Part shown: positions 18,815 to 28,068 of the stretch, in pieces
Layout of the letters: every line of letters begins with the position of its first letter
Numbering within the stretch: the stretch's first letter is position 1
DNA from: SZAS-103 sp038216155
GTDB lineage: Bacteria; Pseudomonadota; Gammaproteobacteria; Xanthomonadales; Xanthomonadaceae
Reading direction: 5' to 3'
DNA: 64,000 bases
NCBI GenBank assembly: GCA_038216155.1
Contig: JBBQQH010000004.1
Location: 1 to 64,000, forward strand
Notes under the pieces: generated by a model
Told to the model about the DNA's origin: nothing
The model's database searches: none
Seen by the model: the letters and a program-made list of their open reading frames with translations, nothing else
Position numbers and translations under genes: made by a program

Positions 18815-20002
18815 ATGAACGCAGCCGAGATTCCCGTGATCCACCTCAAAACCGCGCGCCCGCCGGGCAATCCGAACGCGCAGCATCCGTGGATTTTCCA
18901 GAAGATGGTGGAGAAGCCCGCGACCCGGCCCAAGCCGGGCAGCGTGGTCGAAATCATCGATCGCGATGGCGAATGGATTGGTCGCGGTTTCTACAACGGG
19001 CATTCGCGGATCACTCTGCGCGTGCTGGATACCGATCGTTCCGAGTCGATCGATGCGGGCTGGTTTTCCCGCCGCATTGCGGCCGCCGTGCGCCTGCGCC
19101 GCGAGTTGCTCAGGCTGGACGCGATCAGTGATGCCTGGCGTGTGGTGCACGCCGAGGGCGATGGTCTGTCCGGCCTGGTGGTGGATCGCTATGACGACCT
19201 GCTGGTGGTCGAATTTTTTTCCGCCGGCATGTGGCGCCATCGCGAATGGATTTTCGAGGCCTTGCGCGAGCAGTTTCCCGGCTGCCGTTTTTATGCATTC
19301 GCCGAGGATCACGTGCAGAAGCAGGAGAGCTTCGACCACCGGACGCCGGATGCACCGACGCCGGCGATCATCACCGAGCATGGGGTGAAATTTCGCGCCA
19401 GTCCCGGTAGCGGCCATAAGACCGGATTCTTCGCCGACCAGCGCGACAATCGCGAATGGTTTGCACGGCATGTTGCCGGCAAACGCGTGCTTGACCTGTG
19501 CTGCAATTCCGGCGGCTTCGGCATTTACGCCAAGGCGCGCGGGAATGCGGATGAGGTGATCGGGCTGGATCTGGACGAGGAAATCCTCGCCATCGCGAAA
19601 AAGAATGCGCAGCTAAACGACGTCAAGATCAAGTTCGTGCAAGCCGATTTGTTTCCGTGGCTGCGTGAAGCGGCGATTGCGAAGGAGCGCTTCGACGCCG
19701 TGGTGCTGGACCCGGCCAAGCTCACCCGCGATCGCGAGCAGGTGATCCCGGCGCTGAAAAAATACCTCGACATGAACAAGCTGGCGCTGTCGGTGGTCGC
19801 ACCGGGCGGGCTGTTCCTGAGTTGTTCGTGCACCGGATTGGTCAGCGAGGAGCAATTTCTCGACATGCTGCGCCGCGCCGCGTTCTACGCCAACCGCAAA
19901 TTGCAGGTGCTGAAGGTCTCAGGCGCCGGCGCAGATCATCCGTTCCACGCCGACGTGCCGGAAAGCCGCTATCTCAAGGCCGCGTTTTGCCGGGTGGAAT
20001 GA
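18815..20002 (+). CDS. rlmI: 23S rRNA (cytosine-C5) methyltransferase, RlmI type
   Basis: RlmI methylates cytosine 1962 of 23S rRNA using S-adenosylmethionine. The 395-residue length matches E. coli RlmI (396). An N-terminal PUA domain (about 1-85), a middle region and a Rossmann methyltransferase domain are present. The latter shows VLDLCCNSGGFGIYA, the acidic GLDLDEE motif, VVLDPAKL and a C-terminal LSCSCTG cysteine motif. The open frame extends far upstream, but that part is antisense to the rhomboid gene; the ATG at 18815 begins the recognisable PUA domain. The gene end overlaps the convergent mlaA by 29 bases. Confidence 0.9.
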   Translation: MNAAEIPVIHLKTARPPGNPNAQHPWIFQKMVEKPATRPKPGSVVEIIDRDGEWIGRGFYNGHSRITLRVLDTDRSESIDAGWFSRRIAAAVRLRRELLRLDAISDAWRVVHAEGDGLSGLVVDRYDDLLVVEFFSAGMWRHREWIFEALREQFPGCRFYAFAEDHVQKQESFDHRTPDAPTPAIITEHGVKFRASPGSGHKTGFFADQRDNREWFARHVAGKRVLDLCCNSGGFGIYAKARGNADEVIGLDLDEEILAIAKKNAQLNDVKIKFVQADLFPWLREAAIAKERFDAVVLDPAKLTRDREQVIPALKKYLDMNKLALSVVAPGGLFLSCSCTGLVSEEQFLDMLRRAAFYANRKLQVLKVSGAGADHPFHADVPESRYLKAAFCRVE

Positions 20003-21017
20003 CCGACGGGGAAGGCGACTCTGGTGTCGTTGGCGCTTCGTCGTCGGTGATATTCACCGCTTGGTCGTCGATCTGATGCAGGCGTCGCGCATTCCAGGCT
20101 TCGCGCAGCAGCAGGTAATCGTCGTCGACACCGACGCTCAGTTCGTCCAGCGGCAGGATGCGTACGCGCGTGTCGACGATCGACAGGCCGATCAAGCCAA
20201 CCCGCAAACCGGTCGGATTGACGTATTTGTAAGGCCCCAGCTGTGCATCGGCCAGCGAACCAATGCGATCGCGCAAGGTGCCCGGGCCGAGGAACGGAAG
20301 CAGGAAATAGCGCGAACGCCGCCAGCCCCAATGGCCGAGCGTTTGCCCGAAATCCTCGTTATACGGCGGGATATGCATCTTGCTGGCTGGATCGAACAGG
20401 CCGCCGATGCCGATCGTGGTGTTCACCGCGAAACGTCCCACCGAATTGAGTGAGCGCTGCGGATGCCCCTGCAACAGAAGGTTCACCGCAGTGATGGGTT
20501 GCACCAGATTCTCGAAGAAGTGGGCGACGCTATAACGCACCGGTTTGGGCACCACGCGGACATAGCCCAGCGCCACTGGTTTGAGCAGCGCGTGATCAAA
20601 ACGCTTGTTGAAGCGGTACACCGCGCGGTTGTAGTGCTCCCAGGGGTCGGGCACCATCGCCGCGGCTTCGGCATCCGGATCGCTTTGCAGGTAGGCGGGT
20701 AGCTCGGCCTTTTCGGCGGCCTGGTCTTTCGCCAAATCTGGGTTGGCGACGTCGATCGCAGCCAAGTCGGGTGGGTCGGCAGCGGTTGAAGTGGTGTCGA
20801 TCGCGGGCGCGGCAGCCGATGTCGGGCCCGGTGCAGTCGTGTCGGTCACGGCGGCGTTGAGCGTTGCAACGTCGTCCAGTCGCGGCGCCGGCGCTGACGT
20901 GGACTGCGGCGGCTCTGCGCGCGTGTTGACCGGTGTCTGCGCGAGCGCCGGCAACGTAGCAAACAAGCACGTCGCCGCGAAGGCGAAGGCGATTGGTAAA
21001 CGATCAGGCTGCGACAT
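19974..21017 (-). CDS. mlaA: MlaA (VacJ) outer-membrane phospholipid-removal protein
   Basis: MlaA removes misplaced phospholipids from the outer leaflet of the outer membrane and hands them to MlaC. The 347-residue product has the MlaA core at about 115-310 (DPWEHYNRAVYRFNK, FFENLVQP, GRFAVNTTIGIGGLFDPA, YFLLPFLGPGTLRD). A signal peptide ends in ALA-QT (about residue 27) rather than a lipobox cysteine, so unlike E. coli MlaA it may not be lipid-anchored. A Pro/Ala/Thr-rich linker of about 80 residues precedes the core, and the tail is Pro-rich. The start overlaps the mlaB end by 14 bases. Confidence 0.92.
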   Translation of the reverse strand: MSQPDRLPIAFAFAATCLFATLPALAQTPVNTRAEPPQSTSAPAPRLDDVATLNAAVTDTTAPGPTSAAAPAIDTTSTAADPPDLAAIDVANPDLAKDQAAEKAELPAYLQSDPDAEAAAMVPDPWEHYNRAVYRFNKRFDHALLKPVALGYVRVVPKPVRYSVAHFFENLVQPITAVNLLLQGHPQRSLNSVGRFAVNTTIGIGGLFDPASKMHIPPYNEDFGQTLGHWGWRRSRYFLLPFLGPGTLRDRIGSLADAQLGPYKYVNPTGLRVGLIGLSIVDTRVRILPLDELSVGVDDDYLLLREAWNARRLHQIDDQAVNITDDEAPTTPESPSPSVIPPGKTRP

Positions 21018-21336
21018 GGGCGATGCCTTCCAGCGAAGGTTGGATTCGATAGGCCAAGCACAGCGAAGCATAGCCCTGCGGCGCATGCATGATGCGCGGC
21101 GCTTGCGCGCCGCCGCGGCGTACCCGCGCGATCACTTCAATGAGCCACGCAAGACCGGCGGTATCCAGCGCGGCCACCGAGGCTAGGTCGATCTGCCGCA
21201 CCTGCGCGAGCGATACTGGCAATGCAGACCACAACGCAGTCACTGCGTGACGTTGCAGCGCGCCGGAGACAACCAGCGCGTCGCCGCGCACTTCGGCGCT
21301 TGCCGAGGTTTGAGCGTTTGTGGCAACACGTTTCAT
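21004..21336 (-). CDS. mlaB: STAS-domain protein MlaB
   Basis: MlaB is the small cytoplasmic STAS subunit that stabilises and activates the MlaF ATPase. The 110-residue product has the STAS pattern (DALVVSGALQRHAVTALW, IDLASVAALDTAGLAWL) over about 15-100. The serine common in the loop of other STAS proteins corresponds here to the DTAG stretch. The start at 21336 is 10 bases after mlaC, and the end overlaps mlaA by 14 bases. The longer open frame upstream is antisense or overlapping sequence from mlaC. Confidence 0.87.
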   Translation of the reverse strand: MKRVATNAQTSASAEVRGDALVVSGALQRHAVTALWSALPVSLAQVRQIDLASVAALDTAGLAWLIEVIARVRRGGAQAPRIMHAPQGYASLCLAYRIQPSLEGIAHVAA

Positions 21337-21346
21337 GCGCGCGTGG

Positions 21347-22057
21347 TCACTTGCGGATGCGCGGATCAACTGCGATCGCGCCAGCGCGTAAATCGGCGGT
21401 GATCTGCGCCAGCGATTTGCGCCGCAACTCATCGTTGAACTGGGTGCGGAAGGTGCCGACGAACGAGGTGCCTTCCACCAGCACATCGAAGATTTTCCAT
21501 TCACCGTCGGCCTTATGCATCAGGTAATCCACCGGCACCGGCGCGCCGCTGCTGCGATCAACCAGACTCTTGACCTTGATGATGCTGCCACCGCGGAAAC
21601 TTTGCTCCGAGGTCACTTTCACGTTCAATCCGGGATCAAGTTGTAGCAACGAATTGCCGTAGCGTTGCATCAGGTTTTCGGCCAGCGCGTCGGCGAATCC
21701 GCGCAGTTGCGCATCATCCACACCGGTGCCGTTGCGGCCGAGCACGAGCCTGGCCGAATACACCCGATCAAAGCCGTGGCTGAACTCGCTACGGATGTAA
21801 TCGTGCAGCACCTTAGGACTGACTTGGAACTCGGCACGCCGCGACGACAGCGTTCGAATCACACGCTGGCTGTTGCTTTGCACGAGTTGGCTCGGGGTCA
21901 TCGCCGCTTCTGCCGCGGGTGATGGCATCGGCGTGGATTGCGCGATGGAACTCAGTGGCAGCGCAAGACCGCCAATCGCCAGGGCGAGGGAAGCGGCGGC
22001 GAATACGCTCGGTGCGCGCAAGCGTGCAAGTCGGCGATTAATCAATACTCGATTCAA
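21347..22057 (-). CDS. mlaC: Periplasmic phospholipid-binding protein MlaC
   Basis: MlaC ferries phospholipids across the periplasm between MlaA and the MlaFEDB complex. The 236-residue product has a signal peptide (cut after SIA, near residue 39) and the Tol-Ttg2 fold, with PSQLVQSNSQRVIRTL, FSHGFDRVY, FADALAENLMQRY, and GEWKIFDVLVEGTSFV near the C-terminus. It lies between mlaD (11-base gap) and mlaB (10-base gap). Confidence 0.95.
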   Translation of the reverse strand: MNRVLINRRLARLRAPSVFAAASLALAIGGLALPLSSIAQSTPMPSPAAEAAMTPSQLVQSNSQRVIRTLSSRRAEFQVSPKVLHDYIRSEFSHGFDRVYSARLVLGRNGTGVDDAQLRGFADALAENLMQRYGNSLLQLDPGLNVKVTSEQSFRGGSIIKVKSLVDRSSGAPVPVDYLMHKADGEWKIFDVLVEGTSFVGTFRTQFNDELRRKSLAQITADLRAGAIAVDPRIRK

Positions 22058-22068
22058 GGATGTTTCTC

Positions 22069-22668
22069 CTATGGCTGGTTGGGCAGGATCTCCGGCACAA
22101 CCGGTTTCACTGCAGGTTCGCTGTCAGTAGCGGCCGCAGCCGGCGCGCCGGTTGCGGGTGCATCCTTGTTGCCGCCAGCGCCGAAGATGTACTTGCCGAT
22201 CAACTCCTCAAGCACGACTGCACTCTGCGTATAAATCAACTCGCCGCCAGAGGGCAGCGTTTCCGGATCGCCGCCGGGATCAAGCCCGACATAGCGCTCG
22301 CCTAGCAAGCCAGCGGTGAGGATTTTGGCGTTGGTGTCGGCCGGCATGTTGGTGTACGGCGGATCCAGCGCCAGCGTCACCACCGCGCTGTAACTTTTCG
22401 GATCAAGCGAGATCTTCGCGACCTCGCCGATCGCCACGCCCGCGATCTTGACCGGCGCATGCACGCGCAAGTCGGCGATGTTGGTGAACTTCGCCGTCAA
22501 CTGATACGGCTGGGCGCCGAAACCCAGTTTGCGATTGGTCGAGGCAAACGCCAACACCAGCAGCGCGGCCAGCGCCAGCAACAGGAACACGCCGACTGCC
22601 AATTCCACGCCTTGGCGTGAGCGCCGGCGTGGTCTGGTGTCGCGAGTAGGGCTGCCGGATTCGGTCAT
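22069..22668 (-). CDS. mlaD: MCE-domain protein MlaD
   Basis: MlaD forms a hexameric ring anchored in the inner membrane that passes lipid between MlaE and MlaC. The 199-residue protein has a basic N-terminus, one membrane helix (about 21-43) and an MCE domain with FTNIADLRVHAPVKIAGVAIG, then TAGLLGERYVGLDPGG. An Ala/Pro/Thr-rich C-terminal tail of about 35 residues follows. A 110-base gap separates it from mlaE. Confidence 0.95.
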   Translation of the reverse strand: MTESGSPTRDTRPRRRSRQGVELAVGVFLLLALAALLVLAFASTNRKLGFGAQPYQLTAKFTNIADLRVHAPVKIAGVAIGEVAKISLDPKSYSAVVTLALDPPYTNMPADTNAKILTAGLLGERYVGLDPGGDPETLPSGGELIYTQSAVVLEELIGKYIFGAGGNKDAPATGAPAAAATDSEPAVKPVVPEILPNQP

Positions 22669-22778
22669 TGCGTGGGTTCCAGTTCAATCACAAATTTTGA
22701 TACACGAAATCTGAAGGCGCCTATTGCAACACGGGCGCATTGGTCGGCGCGCAACACCGTTGCCATCGATTCATCGCA

Positions 22779-23528
22779 TCAGACCCGAAACAGCAGTGCG
22801 CTGAGGATGAAGTTCAACATCAACACCAGCAGCGAGGCGTTGACCACCGCGCGCGTGGTCGCCAGCGAGGTGCCTTCGATGGTCGGCTCGGCGTGATAGC
22901 CCACATAGGCCGCGATCAATGCGCTGCTGCCGCCGAAGATTGCCGCCTTCAGGAATGCCACGCCGTAGTCGTCGATCAAATCGACATTCGCGCCAAGCGC
23001 CGACCAGAAATAGCCAGAATCCAGACCCAGCACATGCACCGCTTCGAGGTAACCCGCGGCAATTGCGAAGGCGATGAAGAATGCGGTGAGCAGCGGCACC
23101 GTCAGGATCGCAGCCCAAAAGCGCGGCGCGACCACGCGCGCCACCGGATCGATCGCCATCAGCGACAGCGCATTGATCTGGTCGGTGGCGCGCATCAGCG
23201 CCAGCTCGGCGGCAATCGATGAGCCGGCACGACCAATGAACAACAAAGCGGTCAGCACCGGCCCAAGTTCGCGATACAGCGACAACCCAAGCAGCGTCGA
23301 AAGACCATTGGTCGCCCCGAAGCGACTGAGCGTGCGATAGCCCTGCAAGGTCAGCACCAGCCCGACGAAGGCGCCGCCGACCGCGATGATCGGCAGTGTG
23401 CGCGCACCAATCGCATAAATTTGCCGCACCAGCTCGGCGCGAAACGCGCGATCGGGCAATGAGGCACGCAGGATCGCCAGCTTGAACAAGCCGACCTGAC
23501 CAATGCCGCGCACGATCGAGACGCTCAC
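22779..23528 (-). CDS. mlaE: Lipid ABC transporter permease MlaE
   Basis: MlaE is the permease core of the MlaFEDB complex. The 249-residue protein has five or six membrane segments and the MlaE motifs GGAFVGLVLTLQGY, ELGPVLTALLFIGRAGSSIAAE and MRATDQINAL. The start codon is GTG, and it overlaps the mlaF stop by three bases (sequence GTGA), which suggests translational coupling. Confidence 0.96.
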   Translation of the reverse strand: MSVSIVRGIGQVGLFKLAILRASLPDRAFRAELVRQIYAIGARTLPIIAVGGAFVGLVLTLQGYRTLSRFGATNGLSTLLGLSLYRELGPVLTALLFIGRAGSSIAAELALMRATDQINALSLMAIDPVARVVAPRFWAAILTVPLLTAFFIAFAIAAGYLEAVHVLGLDSGYFWSALGANVDLIDDYGVAFLKAAIFGGSSALIAAYVGYHAEPTIEGTSLATTRAVVNASLLVLMLNFILSALLFRV

Positions 23529-24421
23529 AAAACGTGCATCCGCGGATCATCCGTCGCGTTGCTGACGCCGGTGATCAACACCGCATCGCCCTCGTCGAAC
23601 GCAATCGGCCCGTCCGGTTCGCCCCGCAAAAACTGCCGCAGCAACGGATCATCGCTTGCGGTCAGCGCATCCGGTGTGCCGTCGAAAATCACCCGCTGGT
23701 TGGCGATCACGATCGCGCGATCAGCGATTGGCAACGTTTCATGCACGTGGTGGGTGACGATCACGCTGGTCAGGCCGAGGCTGTCGTTCAAGCGCCGGAT
23801 CAAACTGACGATCACGCCGCCAGCAATTGGATCCAGTCCAGTCAGCGGCTCGTCGTAGAGCATCAACGGCGGATCCAGCGCCAAGGCGCGCGCCAAAGCG
23901 ACCCGCCGCGCCATGCCGCCGGACAGTTCACGCGGATACAGCTCGCCTGCGCTGCGCAGGCCGACCGCGTTGAGTTTCAGATCGACCACGCGCTGCAGCA
24001 GCAGCTCAGGCAAATCGGTATGCGCGCGCAAAGGCAGCGCAATGTTTTCGGCGACGGTCAGATCAGTCAACAGGCCATTGCCCTGCAACAACACGCCGAT
24101 CGATTTGCGCAACTCAAGCAATGCGCGCGAGCCATTAGCCGGCAAGGGCGCGCCGAGCACCTCGATCGTTCCTGCGGTCGGTTCCAGTTCACCGGTGAGC
24201 GCTGCCAGCAGGGTCGACTTGCCGCTGCCGCTCGGCCCGAGGATCGCGGTGACGCTGCCGCGCGGTACCCGCAGCGACACCTCGCGCAACACCGCCCGCC
24301 CGCCGCGATCAAGCTGCACGTTGTGCAGGCGGATGCAATCGAGGTCAGCGCTTTCCGCAGCAGCAACGCGCGTGCTCGCCGTTGCGGATGTTGTCGGGAT
24401 TGAGGAGTGAGTCGCTGACAT
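23525..24421 (-). CDS. mlaF: Lipid ABC transporter ATP-binding protein MlaF
   Basis: MlaF powers phospholipid movement by the Mla complex. The product of about 298 residues has Walker A GPSGSGKST, signature LSGGMARRVALARAL, Walker B MLYDEPLTGLDP and the H-loop VTHHVHE. A low-complexity stretch of about 25 residues precedes the domain. It is the first gene of mlaFEDCB-mlaA and diverges from recC. A TTG one codon upstream of the ATG at 24421 is an alternative start. Confidence 0.95.
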   Translation of the reverse strand: MSATHSSIPTTSATASTRVAAAESADLDCIRLHNVQLDRGGRAVLREVSLRVPRGSVTAILGPSGSGKSTLLAALTGELEPTAGTIEVLGAPLPANGSRALLELRKSIGVLLQGNGLLTDLTVAENIALPLRAHTDLPELLLQRVVDLKLNAVGLRSAGELYPRELSGGMARRVALARALALDPPLMLYDEPLTGLDPIAGGVIVSLIRRLNDSLGLTSVIVTHHVHETLPIADRAIVIANQRVIFDGTPDALTASDDPLLRQFLRGEPDGPIAFDEGDAVLITGVSNATDDPRMHVL

Positions 24422-24633
24422 CAATGGGAGTTCGCAATGAAAAAGGTGGTGGCGGCAATCGATCGGTGCCCACCTTCACCCATTGCGCCTGAATGCACGC
24501 AACCGGGCGCCGAGAATCCAGTCTGCCACGCCATTGTTAGCCGGCCCTGCGCCTGCCGCGCCGGTCTCGCACGCTGAGATGCTTGTGCGGCATCATCGCG
24601 ATTGTGTCCAGCGCTTCCACTCCAGCATCGCCC

Positions 24634-27600
24634 ATGGCCGAGCACGGTGATTTTCGCCTGTATGCGAGCAACTCGCTCGAGGTGCTGGCCGGTTTGCTGG
24701 CGAACGAGTTGCGCCAGCCGCACCCGGGCGCAGGCCTGCTGACGCCGGACACCATCGTGATACCGCAGGTTTCGATGCGGCGCTGGCTGCAGAACACCCT
24801 GGCGCAAACGCACGGCATCGCCGCCAATTTGCATTTGCTGACACCGGGCGAATTCGTGCGTGACGCACTGGATGCGAATTTGCCGATCGCCGATCAGGCC
24901 ACTCGCGAACACGCCAACCTCGACGCCGCCAATCTGCAGTGGCGTTTGTATGCGGCGCTGCGCGAATTGGCAGCGCGTCGGCATCCGGCATTGACCTCGC
25001 TTGCGTCATGGCTGAGCAACGAGGCCGACGAGAGCGGCGAAGACGCGTTACGCACGTTTTCGCTGTCAACCGAGCTGGCCTCGGTGTTCGAGAAATACCA
25101 GGCGTGGCGTCGCGACTGGTTGCTGGGCTGGGAGGCCGGGCGCGATGCCGACGATTGGCAGGCCGAACTGTGGCGTCGCGTCGCCCGCGGCTTGCCGCAT
25201 CGGGCGCGCCGTATCGATGCGTATCTGCAACGCTTTGCCGCAGACCCAAAGCAGTTGCCGCGCGGTCTGCCACCTCGGCTGTTCGTGTTCGCCTGCATCA
25301 ATGTTTCGCCCGACGTGCTGCGCGTGCTGGCTACCCAGTCGCAAGTCGGCGTGCAGCATTTCTATCTGCCGACCCCGAGCCGGAGTTACTGGGGCGACCT
25401 GCAAGCGATGTCGGCCCGCGTGCATGCGCTACCAACGGACCACGATGACGACAGCCTGTTCGATGCCGAGGACAATCCGCTGCTGCAGGCCTGGGGCGCT
25501 GCCGGCCGCGACTTCATCGCCACCCTGGCCAGCTACGAAACCGTGCATCCGTCTCGCGAAATAGCGGCGTTCGCCGACCCCGAAGACGATCCCTACGATA
25601 ACCCTGCCAGCGACAGTTTGCTCAAGCGATTGCAGCGCGATCTGCTGCACCGACGCGCGCCGCCGGATGTTGCGCATGCGTTTCGGGCGGAAGTGAATCG
25701 CAACGATCCGAGCCTGCAAATCCACGCCTGTCACACCCGGCTGCGTGAGGTGCAGGTGCTGCACGATCAGTTGCGCGCGCTGCTCGAAGCCGAACCCGGG
25801 CAGGGCAAACGCTGGCTGGAGCCGCGCGAGATCGTCGTGCTGATGCCCGATATCGATCCCTACCTGCCGGCGATCGAAGCGGTTTTCGGCGCCGCAGGCA
25901 GTGCCGCGATCGGTCAGCGCGCGGCGTCGCCGATTCCTTGGACGGTCGCCGACGGCAGCCTGCTCGCGGGCGAGCCGCTGGCCGAGGTGTTTGTACAGCT
26001 GCTGGCATTGCCGCAATCGCGCTTTGCGGTCGATGGCATTCTGGAATTGCTGGCGGTGCCGGCCATCGCCGAGCGCTTCGATCTCAACCAGGCCGGCTGG
26101 AATCAATTACGGCACTGGCTGCGCGAAGCAGGTGCGCGTTGGGGTCTGGATGCACGCCATCGTGCGCGCCACGACGCACCATCCGAGGCCGCCTTCACTT
26201 GGCAGTTCGCGCTCGATCGCCTGCTGCTGGGGCATGCCAGCGGCGAGGATGCAATGATTGCCGGCGTCGCGCCGTGGCCGAAGCTGGAAGGCGGATCGTT
26301 GCACGCACTCGATGCACTGATCCGCGTGCTGCACGTGCTGGCGCGCGCCGAACGCGAATTTGCCGAACCCGCCACCGCGCTAGTGTGGCAACAGCGATTG
26401 CTACGACTGCTTGAGGACTTGCTGCCAGCGACGCCGCAACAGCCGCAGGATCGCGCCTTGCTGCAAGAGCTGCGCCAGGCGATCGAATCCTTTCGCGAGC
26501 AGATTGATCGCGCGCAAGTGTCCGCAGCCCTGCCGCTGGCGGTGGTGCGCGACTGGTTCCGCACCACGCTGGGGCAAAGCGATTCGCGCGCGCCGTTCCT
26601 GTCCGGCGGAGTCACCTTCTGCCGGATGGTGCCGATGCGACTGCTGCCGTTCCGGGTGATCTGCGTGTTGGGGCTCGACGATGGCGCACTGCCGCGGCGC
26701 GATCCGGTCGGCGGGCTGAACCGGCTCGCCGCTGCGCTGGGCACGAAGGCGCGACAGCGCGGTGATCGATCGTTGCGAGAGGACGATCGCTTCTTGATGC
26801 TGCAATTGTTTGCCGCTGCCGGCGACGTGTTCTATCTGAGTTATCGCGGAGCGGATCCGCGTGATAACTCGCGCCGCGAGCCTTCGGTGCTGGTCGGCGA
26901 GTTGCTGGATGTAGCGGCGCGCTATCACACTGATCCCGACAGCGCGCGCAAGCAACTGGTTGTGCATCATCCGTTGCAGCCGTTTTCAGCGCAGGCGTTC
27001 GGCGCAGCGAGCCGCGATGAAAGTACTGTAGAACCACGTCGTTTCAGCTACCAATCGCAATGGCTTCCCGGCGCCCACGCGACTGCGGTCGGACACGCGC
27101 CGCAGCCGGCGTTTGTTGCCGCGCCAATCACGCCAGAACACAGCGAACCGACGGCAGCGCCGGTCGAGGTGTCGCTGGCCGCACTGCGCGCCTTCCTGCG
27201 CAATCCGCCACAGGCGTTCCTGCGCCAGGCGCTTCACCTGCATCTGCCCGAGGCAGCCGAACAATGGGCAGTGGCCGAGCCGTTCGATACGCCGATTGCG
27301 CTGCGCAAACACGCATTGCAACAAGTGGTGCTGGACGCGTGTCTGTCTGCATCCGATACGCCAGACAACGCGACCCTGCATGCCGAACTGGTGGCGCGCG
27401 CTCTGCTGCCTTCCGGCGCACCTGGCCTGCTGCAATTGGATGCATTGCGCGAGCAGGTGCAGCCGTATGCGGACGCACTCGTTCAATGGCGCAACGGCGC
27501 TCAGCCGTCGAGTACGACGTTCGATCTCGCGCTGGAGCGCTGGCAGTTGAGTGGCACCCTCAATGGCCTGTATCCGCACGGCTTGGCGCGGATGAAGTTC

Positions 27601-28068
27601 GGACCGCTCGATGGCAACACGCAATTGCGTGACGGGCTCGACTGGCTGCTGCTCTGCGCACTCGGCGACGGGCGAGCGCTGGTGCAAATGTCTGAAGTCG
27701 AAGGTGTGGTGCACACCAGCGAGCGCGCTCCGATTGCCGCGCCGCAGGCACGCGCCACGCTCGAATTTCTTCTCGCGCTGCGCGAGCGCGGACTGCGCGA
27801 GCCGCTGCCATTTTTGCCGCGCAGTGGTTTTCTTCTCACCCAGGACGAGTCAGGCAAGGGGTTGCATAACGCCCAAAAGAAATGGACTGGCGACAACGGC
27901 AACAGTTGGGCCGAAGGCGGCGAGGCCGACGTGCAATTGGCGCTGCGTGCGCGCGATCCTTTTTTTAATGACGACCCAGACGCACGCCACGCATTCATCG
28001 ATCTTTCGCAACGCATTTTTGCTGCCGTGCTGACTGGCGAGATCGTGCCCAAAGGCGACGCAGTATGA
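24634..28068 (+). CDS. recC: Exodeoxyribonuclease V gamma subunit RecC
   Basis: RecC holds the RecBCD enzyme together and reads Chi in single-stranded DNA. The start at 24634 gives 1144 residues (E. coli 1122), beginning with FRLYASNSLEVLAGLLANEL, a typical RecC N-terminus. The protein also shows VPQVSMRRWLQNTLAQTHGI-type N-terminal helicase-like sequence and LLPFRVICVLGLDDGALPRRDP in the middle. An extension to 24583 is open but weakly supported. recB begins in the ATGA overlap. Confidence 0.95.
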   Translation: MAEHGDFRLYASNSLEVLAGLLANELRQPHPGAGLLTPDTIVIPQVSMRRWLQNTLAQTHGIAANLHLLTPGEFVRDALDANLPIADQATREHANLDAANLQWRLYAALRELAARRHPALTSLASWLSNEADESGEDALRTFSLSTELASVFEKYQAWRRDWLLGWEAGRDADDWQAELWRRVARGLPHRARRIDAYLQRFAADPKQLPRGLPPRLFVFACINVSPDVLRVLATQSQVGVQHFYLPTPSRSYWGDLQAMSARVHALPTDHDDDSLFDAEDNPLLQAWGAAGRDFIATLASYETVHPSREIAAFADPEDDPYDNPASDSLLKRLQRDLLHRRAPPDVAHAFRAEVNRNDPSLQIHACHTRLREVQVLHDQLRALLEAEPGQGKRWLEPREIVVLMPDIDPYLPAIEAVFGAAGSAAIGQRAASPIPWTVADGSLLAGEPLAEVFVQLLALPQSRFAVDGILELLAVPAIAERFDLNQAGWNQLRHWLREAGARWGLDARHRARHDAPSEAAFTWQFALDRLLLGHASGEDAMIAGVAPWPKLEGGSLHALDALIRVLHVLARAEREFAEPATALVWQQRLLRLLEDLLPATPQQPQDRALLQELRQAIESFREQIDRAQVSAALPLAVVRDWFRTTLGQSDSRAPFLSGGVTFCRMVPMRLLPFRVICVLGLDDGALPRRDPVGGLNRLAAALGTKARQRGDRSLREDDRFLMLQLFAAAGDVFYLSYRGADPRDNSRREPSVLVGELLDVAARYHTDPDSARKQLVVHHPLQPFSAQAFGAASRDESTVEPRRFSYQSQWLPGAHATAVGHAPQPAFVAAPITPEHSEPTAAPVEVSLAALRAFLRNPPQAFLRQALHLHLPEAAEQWAVAEPFDTPIALRKHALQQVVLDACLSASDTPDNATLHAELVARALLPSGAPGLLQLDALREQVQPYADALVQWRNGAQPSSTTFDLALERWQLSGTLNGLYPHGLARMKFGPLDGNTQLRDGLDWLLLCALGDGRALVQMSEVEGVVHTSERAPIAAPQARATLEFLLALRERGLREPLPFLPRSGFLLTQDESGKGLHNAQKKWTGDNGNSWAEGGEADVQLALRARDPFFNDDPDARHAFIDLSQRIFAAVLTGEIVPKGDAV

